Assembly: GCA_035934555.1 (NCBI GenBank)
Contig: DASYXT010000066.1
Coordinates: 1 to 53,515 of the forward strand
DNA: 53,515 bases
DNA from: DASYXT01 sp035934555
Lineage (GTDB): Bacteria > Verrucomicrobiota > Verrucomicrobiia > Limisphaerales > UBA8199
Direction: 5' to 3'
Made by a program: the position numbers and the translations under genes. This document shows positions 34,055 to 43,238 of this stretch, piece after piece; position 1 is the first letter of the stretch; each line of letters begins with the position of its first letter. A model generated the notes under the pieces. The model saw only the letters and a list, made by a program, of their open reading frames with translations, searched no databases and was not told the origin of the DNA.

Positions 34055-34429
34055 TTTGCTCGATCCAGGGCTGTTGTTGTTGCTGTTGAATCTAGTCTAG
34101 TTAGTCACGCCCGGCTCCCTGAGTCAAACCTTTGCACCGGGACTAGGAATTTCCCGGGAAGGGCGCTCCCAGCCTGGCGGCTCTGAGTCATAGCGAAAAC
34201 CGTGGTTGCGCAAGTGGGCGTCCACGTTGAGGCGAGAGCACGGTCAATCGAATGGTGACGCCTGGCAAGATCGCTAGGCATCGGAAACGCAAACTTGAAG
34301 CTGGGCTCCTATACGAGTTAATTCCGGTGCCCGCCCCACCCCAGGGTAAACCTTGGTTTTTTTGGCATGACTTTGGCTGCAAATTGCAGGTTAGTCCATC
34401 CGACAGAGGCCGGATGGAGCAAACGAAAC
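34055..34429. other. 375-bp divergent intergenic region between bactofilin and cvpA-like gene
   Basis: Carries a possible GTT/GTTGCTGTTG repeat stretch next to the bactofilin start and a candidate sigma-54 promoter near the right end (separate entry). A 67-codon open frame (34252-34455) crosses this region and overlaps the cvpA-like start; I saw no family resemblance and no ribosome site, so I do not call it. Confidence 0.4.
34363..34378 (+). promoter_or_regulatory. Candidate sigma-54 (-24/-12) promoter
   Basis: TGGCATG-ACTT-TGGCT matches the sigma-54 consensus TGGCACG-N4-TTGCW at both invariant elements (GG and GC, ten bases apart) with two mismatches (C to T in the first element, T to G in the second). 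It is preceded by a T-rich run and lies 51 bases upstream of the cvpA-like start, the right distance for a start site near 34390. rpoN itself is encoded in this window. Confidence 0.4.
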
Positions 34430-35011
34430 ATGAATTTGCCGTTCAACTTGTTTGATCTCCTGCTGGGCGCCGTGCTGGCGCTTGGCATCGTTCACGGCCG
34501 CAAGCGCGGCATGACCGGCGAGTGGGTGGGTGTGCTTAAATGGCTGGCGATCCTGTTGGGCTGCGCCGCGTTTTACCCACCGGTTGCGTGGCTCATTTCC
34601 CAACTGGGCATATTCAGTGTCTCCTCCTCGTGTCTCGTTGCTTATCTCACTGGGTCCTTACTGATTTTTTGTGGGTTTTCGTGGGCTGAGCATCTCATGC
34701 GCGACCGGCCGGGCGGCACCGACTTTTTCGGACGAGGCGAATATTATTTGGGGATGGCCTCAGGCGTTGTGCGAGCGGCTTGTATATTGCTGGTGGCTTT
34801 GGCTCTATTGAACGCGCGGTCCTTCAGTCCGGCTGAACTCCAGGCGGCAGAAGCATACCAATCTTCTGCCTTTGGTTCCCACGTCTTCCCCACGCTCCAT
34901 TCGGTGCAGGCGACAGTTTTCCAAAAATCGCTCACGGGTCCCTGGATTAAGCAATACCTCGGCTTCCTGCTTATCAATTCAACGCCGACCCGAATTGCGC
35001 AAGGCAGATGA
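34430..35011 (+). CDS. CvpA-like membrane protein
   Basis: A 193-residue protein with four membrane helices: MNLPFNLFDLLLGAVLALGI, then VGVLKWLAILLGCAAF, a third near 60-85 and a fourth near 103-125. The opening LFDLLLGAVLALGIVHGRKRG with a Gly/Arg loop after helix 1 is characteristic of the CvpA (colicin V production) family. I use the ATG at 34430, with GGAG 10 bases upstream; the open frame starts at 34367. The hydrophilic tail of about 60 residues is longer than the helical core. The biochemical function of CvpA proteins is not settled. The gene stands alone. Confidence 0.75.
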   Translation: MNLPFNLFDLLLGAVLALGIVHGRKRGMTGEWVGVLKWLAILLGCAAFYPPVAWLISQLGIFSVSSSCLVAYLTGSLLIFCGFSWAEHLMRDRPGGTDFFGRGEYYLGMASGVVRAACILLVALALLNARSFSPAELQAAEAYQSSAFGSHVFPTLHSVQATVFQKSLTGPWIKQYLGFLLINSTPTRIAQGR

Positions 35012-35216
35012 CCCTGCCTTACCCGCAGTAACCAATCCGCACTTCTTTCGCTCCCCTCATCCCGCCGCAACCGGCTCGGCGAGGTACTGGAGATTACGAT
35101 TGCCTACGGCAGGCTAGGCAGATTACGCTTTCGTCATCCTCAAATTTCTACGTTCTGAGAATTTTTCAAAATATTTTATCAAATTGTTTGTCCCCGACGT
35201 CCAATGGAGAGCATTT

Positions 35217-36494
35217 ATGGCTACGAATGGAAAATCTAACTCAGGGAAATGGGCTGGTCTCGGCGTGGGATTGCTGGTTTTCGGGGGCCTGGCCTTCTCT
35301 TTTGTCCGAAGTCACGCCGACACCGGTCCTGGCTATACGACCCAAAAGGTGCAACGCGGCGATTTGGTTCAAACCGTGACGGCCACCGGAACGCTGAACC
35401 CAGTATTGGACGTGACGGTAGGCAGCCAGGTTTCCGGCCGGATTTGCAAACTGTACGTGGATTACAATTCAATGGTGAAATCCAATCAAATTATCGCCGA
35501 AATCGATCCCTCGACCTACCAGGCGGCGTTCGAACAGGCCAGCGCCGACCTGGCCAACGCCAAAGCCAATGAGGAACTGCAGCAGGTTGAGGCGACGCGC
35601 AGCAGCGAACTTTTCACCAACAAGCTGATTTCCCGGTCCGATTACGACACCGCGCTCGCCACGTTGCACGAAGCCGAGGCCACGGTGCAAATCAAGGAGG
35701 CCTCCCTCAGGAACGCTGCGGCCAATCTGGGTTACTGCAAAATTCTCTCGCCGGTCAACGGCATCGTCATTTCTCGAGCGGTCGAGTTGGGGCAAACGGT
35801 GGCGTCCAGTTTCAGCACTCCGACCCTCTTCCAAATTGCCAATGATTTGACCCGCATGCAGATCGACACCTCGGTGGACGAGTCGGACATCGGCGGCATC
35901 AAGCAGGGTCAGCCGGTGGATTTCACGGTCGGGGCTTACCCGAACCGCACCTTTCACGGCGTCGTCACACAGGTGCGAAATGCGCCTACAACGCTTAACA
36001 ACGTCGTGACCTACGATACCGTCATCGGCGTCACCAACTCCGATTACAGCCTTAAGCCGGGAATGACGGCCAACGTTTCTATCGTCGTGGCCCGCCACCA
36101 GCATATCCTGGAAATCCCCAACGCCGCACTGCGCTTTGAACCGCTGGACACGGCTCTGGTGCAGACCAACGCGAGTTCCAGCGGCACCGCGGTACTTGCC
36201 AACCACGACCATCAACCGCCGCGGAGTTTCACGCATAAGTCGAATGCTCGCGGGGCGCGCGACTGGAGCGAAACCGATCCGTTCCACACCGTTTTTATCT
36301 TACGCCCCGGGGCTCAGAGTGGAACCTCCACCCTCGAGGCCGTGCAGGTGACCACCGGCGTTTCGGACAATATTCAGACTGAAGTCCTTTCGGGACTGAA
36401 GGAAGGTGACCAAGTGGTCACCGGGCTAATAATCCCGGATCTGGCATCCGGGACCAAACCGCGCAACCCATTCAGCATGGGCCACCACTTCTAA
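35217..36494 (+). CDS. MacA-like periplasmic adaptor (membrane-fusion protein)
   Basis: A 425-residue HlyD/MacA-type adaptor. The ATG at 35217 has GGAG 7 bases upstream, preferred over an in-frame ATG at 35184. One N-terminal membrane anchor (residues about 12-30, AGLGVGLLVFGGLAFSFVRS). The lipoyl half-motifs are split around an alpha-hairpin: TATGTLNPVLDVTVGSQVSG, VKSNQIIAEIDPSTYQA, then NLGYCKILSPVNGIVISR. A beta-barrel follows (DLTRMQIDTSVDESDIG) and the end has the extended MacA-like region. It joins an inner-membrane permease to an outer-membrane channel. The MacB-like permease follows by 15 bases. An insertion around residues 315-350, rich in His/Asn/Ser, is unlike the usual adaptor. 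Confidence 0.9.
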   Translation: MATNGKSNSGKWAGLGVGLLVFGGLAFSFVRSHADTGPGYTTQKVQRGDLVQTVTATGTLNPVLDVTVGSQVSGRICKLYVDYNSMVKSNQIIAEIDPSTYQAAFEQASADLANAKANEELQQVEATRSSELFTNKLISRSDYDTALATLHEAEATVQIKEASLRNAAANLGYCKILSPVNGIVISRAVELGQTVASSFSTPTLFQIANDLTRMQIDTSVDESDIGGIKQGQPVDFTVGAYPNRTFHGVVTQVRNAPTTLNNVVTYDTVIGVTNSDYSLKPGMTANVSIVVARHQHILEIPNAALRFEPLDTALVQTNASSSGTAVLANHDHQPPRSFTHKSNARGARDWSETDPFHTVFILRPGAQSGTSTLEAVQVTTGVSDNIQTEVLSGLKEGDQVVTGLIIPDLASGTKPRNPFSMGHHF

Positions 36495-36509
36495 AGCTAA
36501 ACCGCCTGC

Positions 36510-37727
<1,218 letters not shown>

Positions 37728-37729
37728 GG

Positions 37730-38545
37730 TCATTCCAGCTTCATATCCAGCACACCCTCGTGCAGCTTAAGTTCCATTTGGTACGGTTTTGACCTTTCCA
37801 ATAGGAAGTCCTTGCTCCGGGCAGTTTTCTCCTGGCCGGATTCGCGCCAGCTTGCCTCTATTTGCCAGTGGTATCCGACGGGCACATCATTGAACTCGAA
37901 TGCCCCTCCGGGTTCGAGTTTGGCTGACGCCAGAACGGAAGACGACGGCGGGAGCTGTTTGCCAGTAATGCTCATCCCCAAACCGAGAGACGTTTGGCCT
38001 TGCGGCAACTCGAGCGTGCCGCGGATGCTCGCCGCGGGTTCCAGCACAAAATCCAGCAAGCGCGGTTCGAACGGGTGCAGGATGCCTTGGAAGCCTGGTT
38101 GGGGTGCATTGGTTGTATCAGTTATGGCCAGGTTGCCGGCACGCCCCAAATCGCGCGAGAAATAGCCGGGTTTCTGCGCAAAAATCGTCGCCGCTTGAAG
38201 ACCCACGCCCAAATCTCCCGGTTTCAACAGGCGTCCCATCAAAACGCCCGGCCCGAATGCCAGCCGGTAATGGCCGTCCTGATCGCTCGCCGTCCGGCCC
38301 GTGCAGAACAATGAGCCTATCCCGCAATAGACCCGCACGGTCACCCCTGCCATCGGGTCGCCGTCCGGACCCCTGACTGTCCCATATGCGATAAAGGCGT
38401 TTGTGCGCGAGGGCTGCGCCTGCGCAGCAGGGCTATCCGCCGGCTGCGCAGGCGCCCGCAATCCAAGCGCAAGTCCAACCATTACTGCCAGCCAGGGCAT
38501 TCCCCTGCCATGGTCCCACGCACCCATTGCTGCGGTTTTGCTCAC
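37730..38545 (-). CDS. Secreted carboxypeptidase-regulatory-like protein
   Basis: A 271-residue protein, convergent with the permease gene (stops 2 bases apart). A signal peptide covers about residues 1-33 (MPWLAVMVGLALGLRAPAQ). The segment NAFIAYGTVRGPDGDPMAGVT (in two parts), followed by ASDQDGHYRLAFGPG, is a carboxypeptidase-regulatory-like/Ig-fold domain, as found in many secreted verrucomicrobial proteins. A second beta domain starts near residue 175 (ASIRGTLELPQGQTSLGLG). No enzymatic motif. The gene has its own start in front of the region that precedes the 641-residue membrane protein on the other strand. Confidence 0.75.
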   Translation of the reverse strand: MSKTAAMGAWDHGRGMPWLAVMVGLALGLRAPAQPADSPAAQAQPSRTNAFIAYGTVRGPDGDPMAGVTVRVYCGIGSLFCTGRTASDQDGHYRLAFGPGVLMGRLLKPGDLGVGLQAATIFAQKPGYFSRDLGRAGNLAITDTTNAPQPGFQGILHPFEPRLLDFVLEPAASIRGTLELPQGQTSLGLGMSITGKQLPPSSSVLASAKLEPGGAFEFNDVPVGYHWQIEASWRESGQEKTARSKDFLLERSKPYQMELKLHEGVLDMKLE

Positions 38546-38690
38546 ACTTTAAATGACACGCCAGGCGGGGATCTCTTAGATGTTGAACCTGTTAATCGTG
38601 TCAAAATACCGGAACGTTCCCCGGGTTTAGGTGTCTAAGCATTTAGTGCTGGCACATTTTGCTTGGCTGCGGCACGTTGGATTCAGGGCT

Positions 38691-40616
38691 ATGAGCGAAC
38701 TCCAGATTATAAATGCGGCGCTCGAGCGAGCGGCCCGGCGCCGGCGTTGGTTGCGGGCCTTGCGCGGTCTGTGGCGCGGGCTTTTGGTGGGGGCGATTGT
38801 CTCGTTGCTGTTCCTGGCGGCATATCATCTATTCCCTTTGCCGCTATGGACGTTGACAGCGGCTGCGGTGGCGCCGTTTCCCTGTATGCTGGTAGGGCTG
38901 GTGCTGGGCGGTTGGCGCGCGCCGGCGTTGACCGAGGTCGCGCGCTGGGTCGATGGGCGCCAAAAGCTCAAGGAACGGCTTAGCACGGCGCTCGAAGTTT
39001 CACGCGAACCGGAAGGCGCGAGTTGGCGTGACCTGGTACTGGCGGATGCCGCCCAGCATGCCGGTAAAATCGATCCGCGCCAATTGGCCCCCCTGCACCT
39101 GCCGACCGCCGCGCGTTGGGCGCTCATCCTGCTGGTGCTCGGCGCAGGTTTGGCGTTTGTGCCGGAATATCGCAGCAAAAGCGCACTGCAAGCCAAGGCA
39201 GACGCACAGAACATACGCGATGCCGGCAAACAACTGGCCGAATTAACCCGGCACAACCTCGAACACCGTGCCCCGGCGCTCGAACCGTCGCAAAAGGCCC
39301 TCGATGCCACAGTGAAGGTGGGCGATCAGCTTGCCAATAAAGCCCTGACCCGCAGCGATGCTTTGAAGGACCTCGCCAATGTCGCTGACCAGCTCAAGGA
39401 TCAAATCAAAGAACTGGGGAAAGACCCGGAAATGCGCCGCCTCGAGCAGGCCGCACGGTCCGCCACAGGTTCAGATCCGCAGACCGCCGCGGGCCTGCAG
39501 AAACAAATTGAAGCGCTCCAAAAGCAGTTGGGCACACCGACCGGCAATCCCGACGCAATGGATAAGCTCCAGAAACAGCTCGAACAGCTACAGCAGGCCG
39601 CTCGCGGGCTGGCCAACAATGATCCCGGGTCGGCGGCTGAGCGGCAGAAGCTTTCGGAATCGCTTTCGGCCTTGTCTCGTCAGGCCCAGGACCTCGGATT
39701 GCAGTTGCCACAATTGGATGATGCCATCCAGGCCCTCGCCGCTAACCAAACCGATCTTTTTCTCAAGGATTTGCAGGCCGCCACGACCGATTTGGAGAAG
39801 ATGCGCGATATGGCCAAGAACCTGGCGCAACTGCAGCAGCAAATGGAAAAACTCGGCAAAGACCTCGCCGAACAGCTCAAGAACGGTCAACCCGAGCTGG
39901 CCCAACAGACGTTGCAGAAGATGATTTCGCAACTGAATACGGCCAAACTGAGCCCTGAGCAGCTTCAGAAGATGATGAACGAAGTCGCCAAAGCCATTAA
40001 TCCCGCCGGCCAGTATGGGGACGTGGCGAAGTATCTACAGGGTGCCCAGCAGAAGATGCAGGCCGGCGACAAGTCCGGTGCTGCACGGTCCCTCGCCGAC
40101 GCCTCAAAAGAGTTGGACAAGCTGATGCAGCAAATGGGCGATGCCCAGGAACTGCAAGCGACCCTCGATGCGCTGAATCAGGCGTCGATGTGCATCGGCA
40201 CCGGCCAGGGCTGGCGCATGTGCAAGGGGCCCCCCAAGGCCGGCAAAGGCGGCAAACCCGGCAGTGGCGTCGGTACCTGGGCCGATGAAGGCGCCGAGTG
40301 GAATGGTGAGGTCACCAGCGGCTGGGATAACTCCGGGGTCCAGCGGCCGGACGAGGACCCGCGCGGAATTTCCGACCGCGACCCCGAGTTGAGCGACGCG
40401 CTCAAACCGACCAAAGTGAAGGGCCAATTCTCGCCGGGTGGCCAGATGCCGAGCATCACGTTGAAAGGCGTATCGATTAAAGGCACCAGCAAAGTCTCCT
40501 ACGAAGAGGCGGCGACGGCCGCTCAATCCGACGCCCAAAGCGCCTTGAGCCAGGAAAAGGTCCCCCGCGCCTACCAGGGCGCCGTCAAAGACTATTTTGA
40601 TGACCTGAAAAAGTAG
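38691..40616 (+). CDS. Membrane-anchored coiled-coil protein of the MoxR/VWA cluster
   Basis: A 641-residue protein. The ATG at 38691 (MSELQIINAALERAARRRRW) is taken as start; the frame opens 20 codons earlier. Two membrane helices near 25-50 and 55-75 and a third near 135-155 are followed by a very long helical region (about 160-480) with Gln/Leu-rich heptads (LEQLQQAARGL, LAQLQQQMEKLGKDLAEQLK) that should form coiled coil. The C-terminus is Gly-rich (about 495-560) and closes with VPRAYQGAVKDYFDDLKK, a motif recalled from DUF4175-like proteins that flank MoxR/DUF58 genes. It probably lies at the inner membrane with the coiled coil outside or inside; topology is not certain. Confidence 0.75.
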   Translation: MSELQIINAALERAARRRRWLRALRGLWRGLLVGAIVSLLFLAAYHLFPLPLWTLTAAAVAPFPCMLVGLVLGGWRAPALTEVARWVDGRQKLKERLSTALEVSREPEGASWRDLVLADAAQHAGKIDPRQLAPLHLPTAARWALILLVLGAGLAFVPEYRSKSALQAKADAQNIRDAGKQLAELTRHNLEHRAPALEPSQKALDATVKVGDQLANKALTRSDALKDLANVADQLKDQIKELGKDPEMRRLEQAARSATGSDPQTAAGLQKQIEALQKQLGTPTGNPDAMDKLQKQLEQLQQAARGLANNDPGSAAERQKLSESLSALSRQAQDLGLQLPQLDDAIQALAANQTDLFLKDLQAATTDLEKMRDMAKNLAQLQQQMEKLGKDLAEQLKNGQPELAQQTLQKMISQLNTAKLSPEQLQKMMNEVAKAINPAGQYGDVAKYLQGAQQKMQAGDKSGAARSLADASKELDKLMQQMGDAQELQATLDALNQASMCIGTGQGWRMCKGPPKAGKGGKPGSGVGTWADEGAEWNGEVTSGWDNSGVQRPDEDPRGISDRDPELSDALKPTKVKGQFSPGGQMPSITLKGVSIKGTSKVSYEEAATAAQSDAQSALSQEKVPRAYQGAVKDYFDDLKK

Positions 40617-40627
40617 GGTGCCGCTAA

Positions 40628-40664
40628 GTTATCAGGTTGTCAGGTTATCAAGTTATCAGGTTAC
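40628..40664 (+). repeat. Left array of 8-bp repeat TnTCAGGT (four copies)
   Basis: The sequence reads TATCAGGT-TGTCAGGT-TATCAAGT-TATCAGGT. It matches the reverse complement of the array at 41104-41144. Confidence 0.7.
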
Positions 40665-40688
40665 CGAAGTTCGAGTGGATCAGTGATT

Positions 40689-41054
40689 ATGGCGAAGGTT
40701 GAGAGATTTGAGGATTTGCACGTATGGCAGGAAGCGAGGCTATTGCGAAGGGAAGTTTCAGCGGCCGCGCGAACCGGCGCCTTCGCGAGGGATTTTGAGA
40801 TGCGCAACCAGATTTGCGGCGCGGCATTATCTGCCATGGCAAAAGGCTCTGCCGGCGAAGTCCGTTCGGGCCTTTACGCGGCGCTTGACGACAGGCACCT
40901 GAACCAACCCTCATTTGAAACAATGCACGCTCGCGCGGTTGCAGTTGCAAAGTTATGCTCGAAACTCATCAGCTACCTGCAAGGCAGGGCGCAACATCCC
41001 AATTCAAACTCAAATCAACACCAACAAGCTGCACCCGACAATTGGGTCATCTGA
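40689..41054 (+). CDS. Four-helix-bundle (23S rRNA-intervening-sequence-type) protein, internally deleted
   Basis: A 121-residue relative of the small four-helix-bundle proteins first known from 23S rRNA intervening sequences. Family landmarks are VERFEDLHVWQEARLLRREV at the start, FARDFEMRNQICGAALS, then KGSAGEVRSGLYAALDDRHL and a last helix near AVAVAKLCSKLISYLQG. In intact members about 25 residues including SNIAEGFER lie between the second helix and the AKGSAGE segment; here ALSAM runs directly into AKGSAGEVRS, so that helix turn is missing. The reading frame is kept. The extra tail NSNSNQHQQAAPDNWVI is also not typical. The function of the family is not established. It is probably a decaying cassette gene. 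Confidence 0.7.
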   Translation: MAKVERFEDLHVWQEARLLRREVSAAARTGAFARDFEMRNQICGAALSAMAKGSAGEVRSGLYAALDDRHLNQPSFETMHARAVAVAKLCSKLISYLQGRAQHPNSNSNQHQQAAPDNWVI

Positions 41055-41103
41055 AACGGCAACTGTTCCCCTGCCCGATCACCGAGCCGCTCACATTTTG
41101 CGC

Positions 41104-41144
41104 ACCTGACAACCTGAAAACCTGAAAACTTGACAACCTGACAC
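41104..41144 (-). repeat. Right array of 8-bp repeat (five copies, inverted)
   Basis: On the minus strand it reads TGTCAGGT-TGTCAAGT-TTTCAGGT-TTTCAGGT-TGTCAGGT. It mirrors the left array at 40628-40664. Confidence 0.7.
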
Positions 41145-41151
41145 CCGCCCC

Positions 41152-42153
41152 GTGACAACTGAACAACAAATCGAATCCTTCCGCCAGTCCTACTCGTCCT
41201 TGCGCGCTGAACTAGGCAAAGTCATAGTCGGCCAGGACGCCATCGTCGAGGGGACGCTGATCTCATTGTTTGCCGGCGGGCATGTCCTGCTGGAAGGCGT
41301 GCCCGGGCTGGGCAAGACGTTATTAGTACGAACGCTCAGCGAGGTGCTTGACCTGTCTTTCAGCCGCATCCAGTTCACGCCCGACCTCATGCCGGCCGAT
41401 ATCCTCGGCACCAACATCGTCATGGAAACCCAGGGTGGCCGGCGCGAATTTGAATTCCAACGCGGCCCGATTTTCGCCCATTTGGTGTTGGCCGATGAAG
41501 TCAACCGTGCGACGCCCAAGACCCAATCGGCTCTGCTCGAAGCGATGCAGGAACACCAGGTCACCGCCGGGGGGGAACTGCGGCGGTTGGAGGAACCGTT
41601 CTTTGTCATGGCGACGCAGAACCCCATCGATCAGGAAGGCACCTACCCCTTGCCCGAGGCGCAACTGGACCGGTTCTTTTTTAAGATCCTCGTGGGCTAT
41701 CCCTCGGCGAATGAATTGACGGAAGTGCTTTCGCGCACCACGGTCGGTGGCCGCACCGCCGTCGAAAAGGTGCTTCAACGCGAGGCGCTCATCGAATTGA
41801 TGAGCCTCGTGCGCGAGGTGCCGGTCGCCTCGCATGTCAAGGATTACGCCGTGCGCCTGGTGCTGGCGACGCATCCGCGCACCGAAACCGCCGCGCCGAT
41901 CTCCACCCAGTATTTGCGCTTCGGCAGCAGTCCGCGTGGGGGCCAGACGCTCTTGCTCGCAGGCAAGGTGCGCGCGCTCATTCAGGGCCGCTTCAACGTC
42001 AGCTTCGATGACATCGAGGCCGTTGCCCCAGCCGCACTGCGACACCGCTTGATCCCCAACTTCGAGGCCGAAGCCGAAGGAGTCACCACCGACCATATCA
42101 TCACCCAGGTGCTCAAAGACGTGCCGCGGGATGTGCAGGCCGTGGCCGTGTGA
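41152..42153 (+). CDS. MoxR-family AAA+ ATPase
   Basis: A 333-residue AAA+ ATPase of the MoxR family. Walker A is GVPGLGKT (residues 49-56), Walker B ends in LADEVNRA (Asp115, Glu116), sensor 1 is in FVMATQNPIDQEGTYPLPEAQLDRF (two parts; the Asn and the arginine-finger region are in place), and the C-terminal lid carries PRGGQTLLLAGKVRA. The start is a GTG at 41152. MoxR ATPases act as chaperones that load or remodel VWA-domain partners; DUF58 and VWA partners follow at once in this cluster. The mobile unit at 40628-41144 lies directly upstream and may have displaced its original promoter or leader. Confidence 0.95.
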   Translation: MTTEQQIESFRQSYSSLRAELGKVIVGQDAIVEGTLISLFAGGHVLLEGVPGLGKTLLVRTLSEVLDLSFSRIQFTPDLMPADILGTNIVMETQGGRREFEFQRGPIFAHLVLADEVNRATPKTQSALLEAMQEHQVTAGGELRRLEEPFFVMATQNPIDQEGTYPLPEAQLDRFFFKILVGYPSANELTEVLSRTTVGGRTAVEKVLQREALIELMSLVREVPVASHVKDYAVRLVLATHPRTETAAPISTQYLRFGSSPRGGQTLLLAGKVRALIQGRFNVSFDDIEAVAPAALRHRLIPNFEAEAEGVTTDHIITQVLKDVPRDVQAVAV

Positions 42154-42157
42154 CGCA

Positions 42158-42263
42158 CGGAGCGCGGACTTCAGTCCGCAGCAATACCCGAATGGCAGCT
42201 CTTCCCCGATTCGCCCGCATGCTCAGCAATTACATATTGCTGCGGACTGAAGTCCGCGCTCCG
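42158..42263. repeat. REP-like palindromic unit A, 106 bp
   Basis: Two perfect inverted arms of 28 bases (left arm begins CGGAGCGCGGACTTCAGTCC and continues to GCAAT) flank a 50-base spacer. Each arm is itself palindromic around GGACTTCAGTCC. It fills the gap between moxR and the DUF58 gene. The spacer is related to that of the copy at 47215. Confidence 0.9.
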
Positions 42264-42308
42264 CTCCGCGGGGCGCCCCCGCCCTGAAATCGTTTGCCGG
42301 AGTTGCGC

Positions 42309-43238
42309 ATGGCCACATCCCTCCTCTCTCCCGAACTGCTCCGGCGGTTGGAACAATTCCAGTTGCTCGCGGCGCGGCGCGCCAAAAGCTCTGCCAAAGG
42401 CGAGCGCCGCAGCCGCGCTCGCGGTCAGTCGGTCGAGTTTGCCGATTATCGCCCCTACGTTCACGGCGATGATTTCCGGTACCTCGATTGGAATCTTTAT
42501 GGCCGGTTGGAGCGGCTGTTCCTGAAATTGTACGAAGAGGAACGCGAACTGCCCGTGCGCATTTTCCTCGATGCGAGCGAATCAATGACCTTTGGTGAGC
42601 CGCGCAAGTTCGACTTCGCCCGCCAGATCGCCGCCGCTGTAGGTTACGTCGCCTTGGCGGGTTTTGATCGGGTTAGCGTTTTTCCTTTTCCACCCCCGGT
42701 AACCGACCCACAAGCAGACCAGCGCAACCTGATGGTCGAACTGGCCGCTCGGGGGGCGTTGCGCTCGGTGCGCGGCAAGAAATCCGCCATCCAGTATTTC
42801 AGGAATTTGAGCGCCTTGACCGCGAGTGGCGCGGCCAGTTTCAACGAAGCCTTGCGCCGCGGCGCGCTCGAAGCGCGGCAGGCCGGCCTGGCAATGGTCC
42901 TGAGCGATTTCCTCGACCCGGGGGGCTATGAGGCCGGGCTGACGGCCCTGGTCGGGCGCGGGTTCCAGGTGGATCTGGTCCAGATTCTGGCGCCGGAGGA
43001 ACTGTCCCCGACGAATTTCGGCGATTTGCGTTTGGTAGATTCGGAAAGCGGCGCGACCCAGGAAGTCACCTTCGGACGCTATCGCCTGAAGGCTTACCAG
43101 CAAACCGTGCGAAATTACCTCGCGCGGCTGCGCGAGTTTTGCCAGGCGCGCGGAATTAATTTCTTCTCCGTCAGTTCGAAGACTTCGCTGGAGGAACTGC
43201 TGCTGAAACAGCTCAGGAAAGCGGAGGTGTGGGCATGA
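42309..43238 (+). CDS. DUF58 protein with VWA-like domain
   Basis: A 309-residue DUF58 protein. I use the ATG at 42309; the open frame starts at 42294. The family core FRYLDWNLYGRLERLFLKLY is present, followed by a VWA fold whose metal-site motif is DASESM (DxSxS), near residue 91. GEPRKFDFARQIAAAVGYVA follows. These cytosolic proteins are obligate partners of MoxR ATPases in many bacteria. The stop overlaps the next start as ATGA (43235-43238), so the two are translationally coupled. The palindromic unit between moxR and this gene covers its leader. Confidence 0.93.
   Translation: MATSLLSPELLRRLEQFQLLAARRAKSSAKGERRSRARGQSVEFADYRPYVHGDDFRYLDWNLYGRLERLFLKLYEEERELPVRIFLDASESMTFGEPRKFDFARQIAAAVGYVALAGFDRVSVFPFPPPVTDPQADQRNLMVELAARGALRSVRGKKSAIQYFRNLSALTASGAASFNEALRRGALEARQAGLAMVLSDFLDPGGYEAGLTALVGRGFQVDLVQILAPEELSPTNFGDLRLVDSESGATQEVTFGRYRLKAYQQTVRNYLARLREFCQARGINFFSVSSKTSLEELLLKQLRKAEVWA

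Larger units (their letters stand above)
40628..41144. mobile_element. Putative small mobile unit: four-helix-bundle gene bracketed by inverted 8-bp repeat arrays
   Basis: The two ends consist of arrays of an 8-bp unit in opposite orientation (separate entries) and the only gene inside is a four-helix-bundle (IVP-like) gene. The unit lies between the coiled-coil gene and moxR; its right end stops 7 bases before the moxR start. Genes of this type are recurrently found with such flanks in environmental bacteria, as I recall, so I infer a mobile or formerly mobile cassette. No transposase or target duplication is evident. Confidence 0.5.

Noticed and set aside
34252..34455. 67-codon gene before the cvpA-like gene
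   Set aside because: No ribosome site, no family resemblance, overlaps the better start at 34430 and the candidate promoter.
38654..38668. TGGCACATTTTGC as a sigma-54 promoter before the coiled-coil gene
   Set aside because: The spacing between GG and GC is two bases too short for a -24/-12 promoter.
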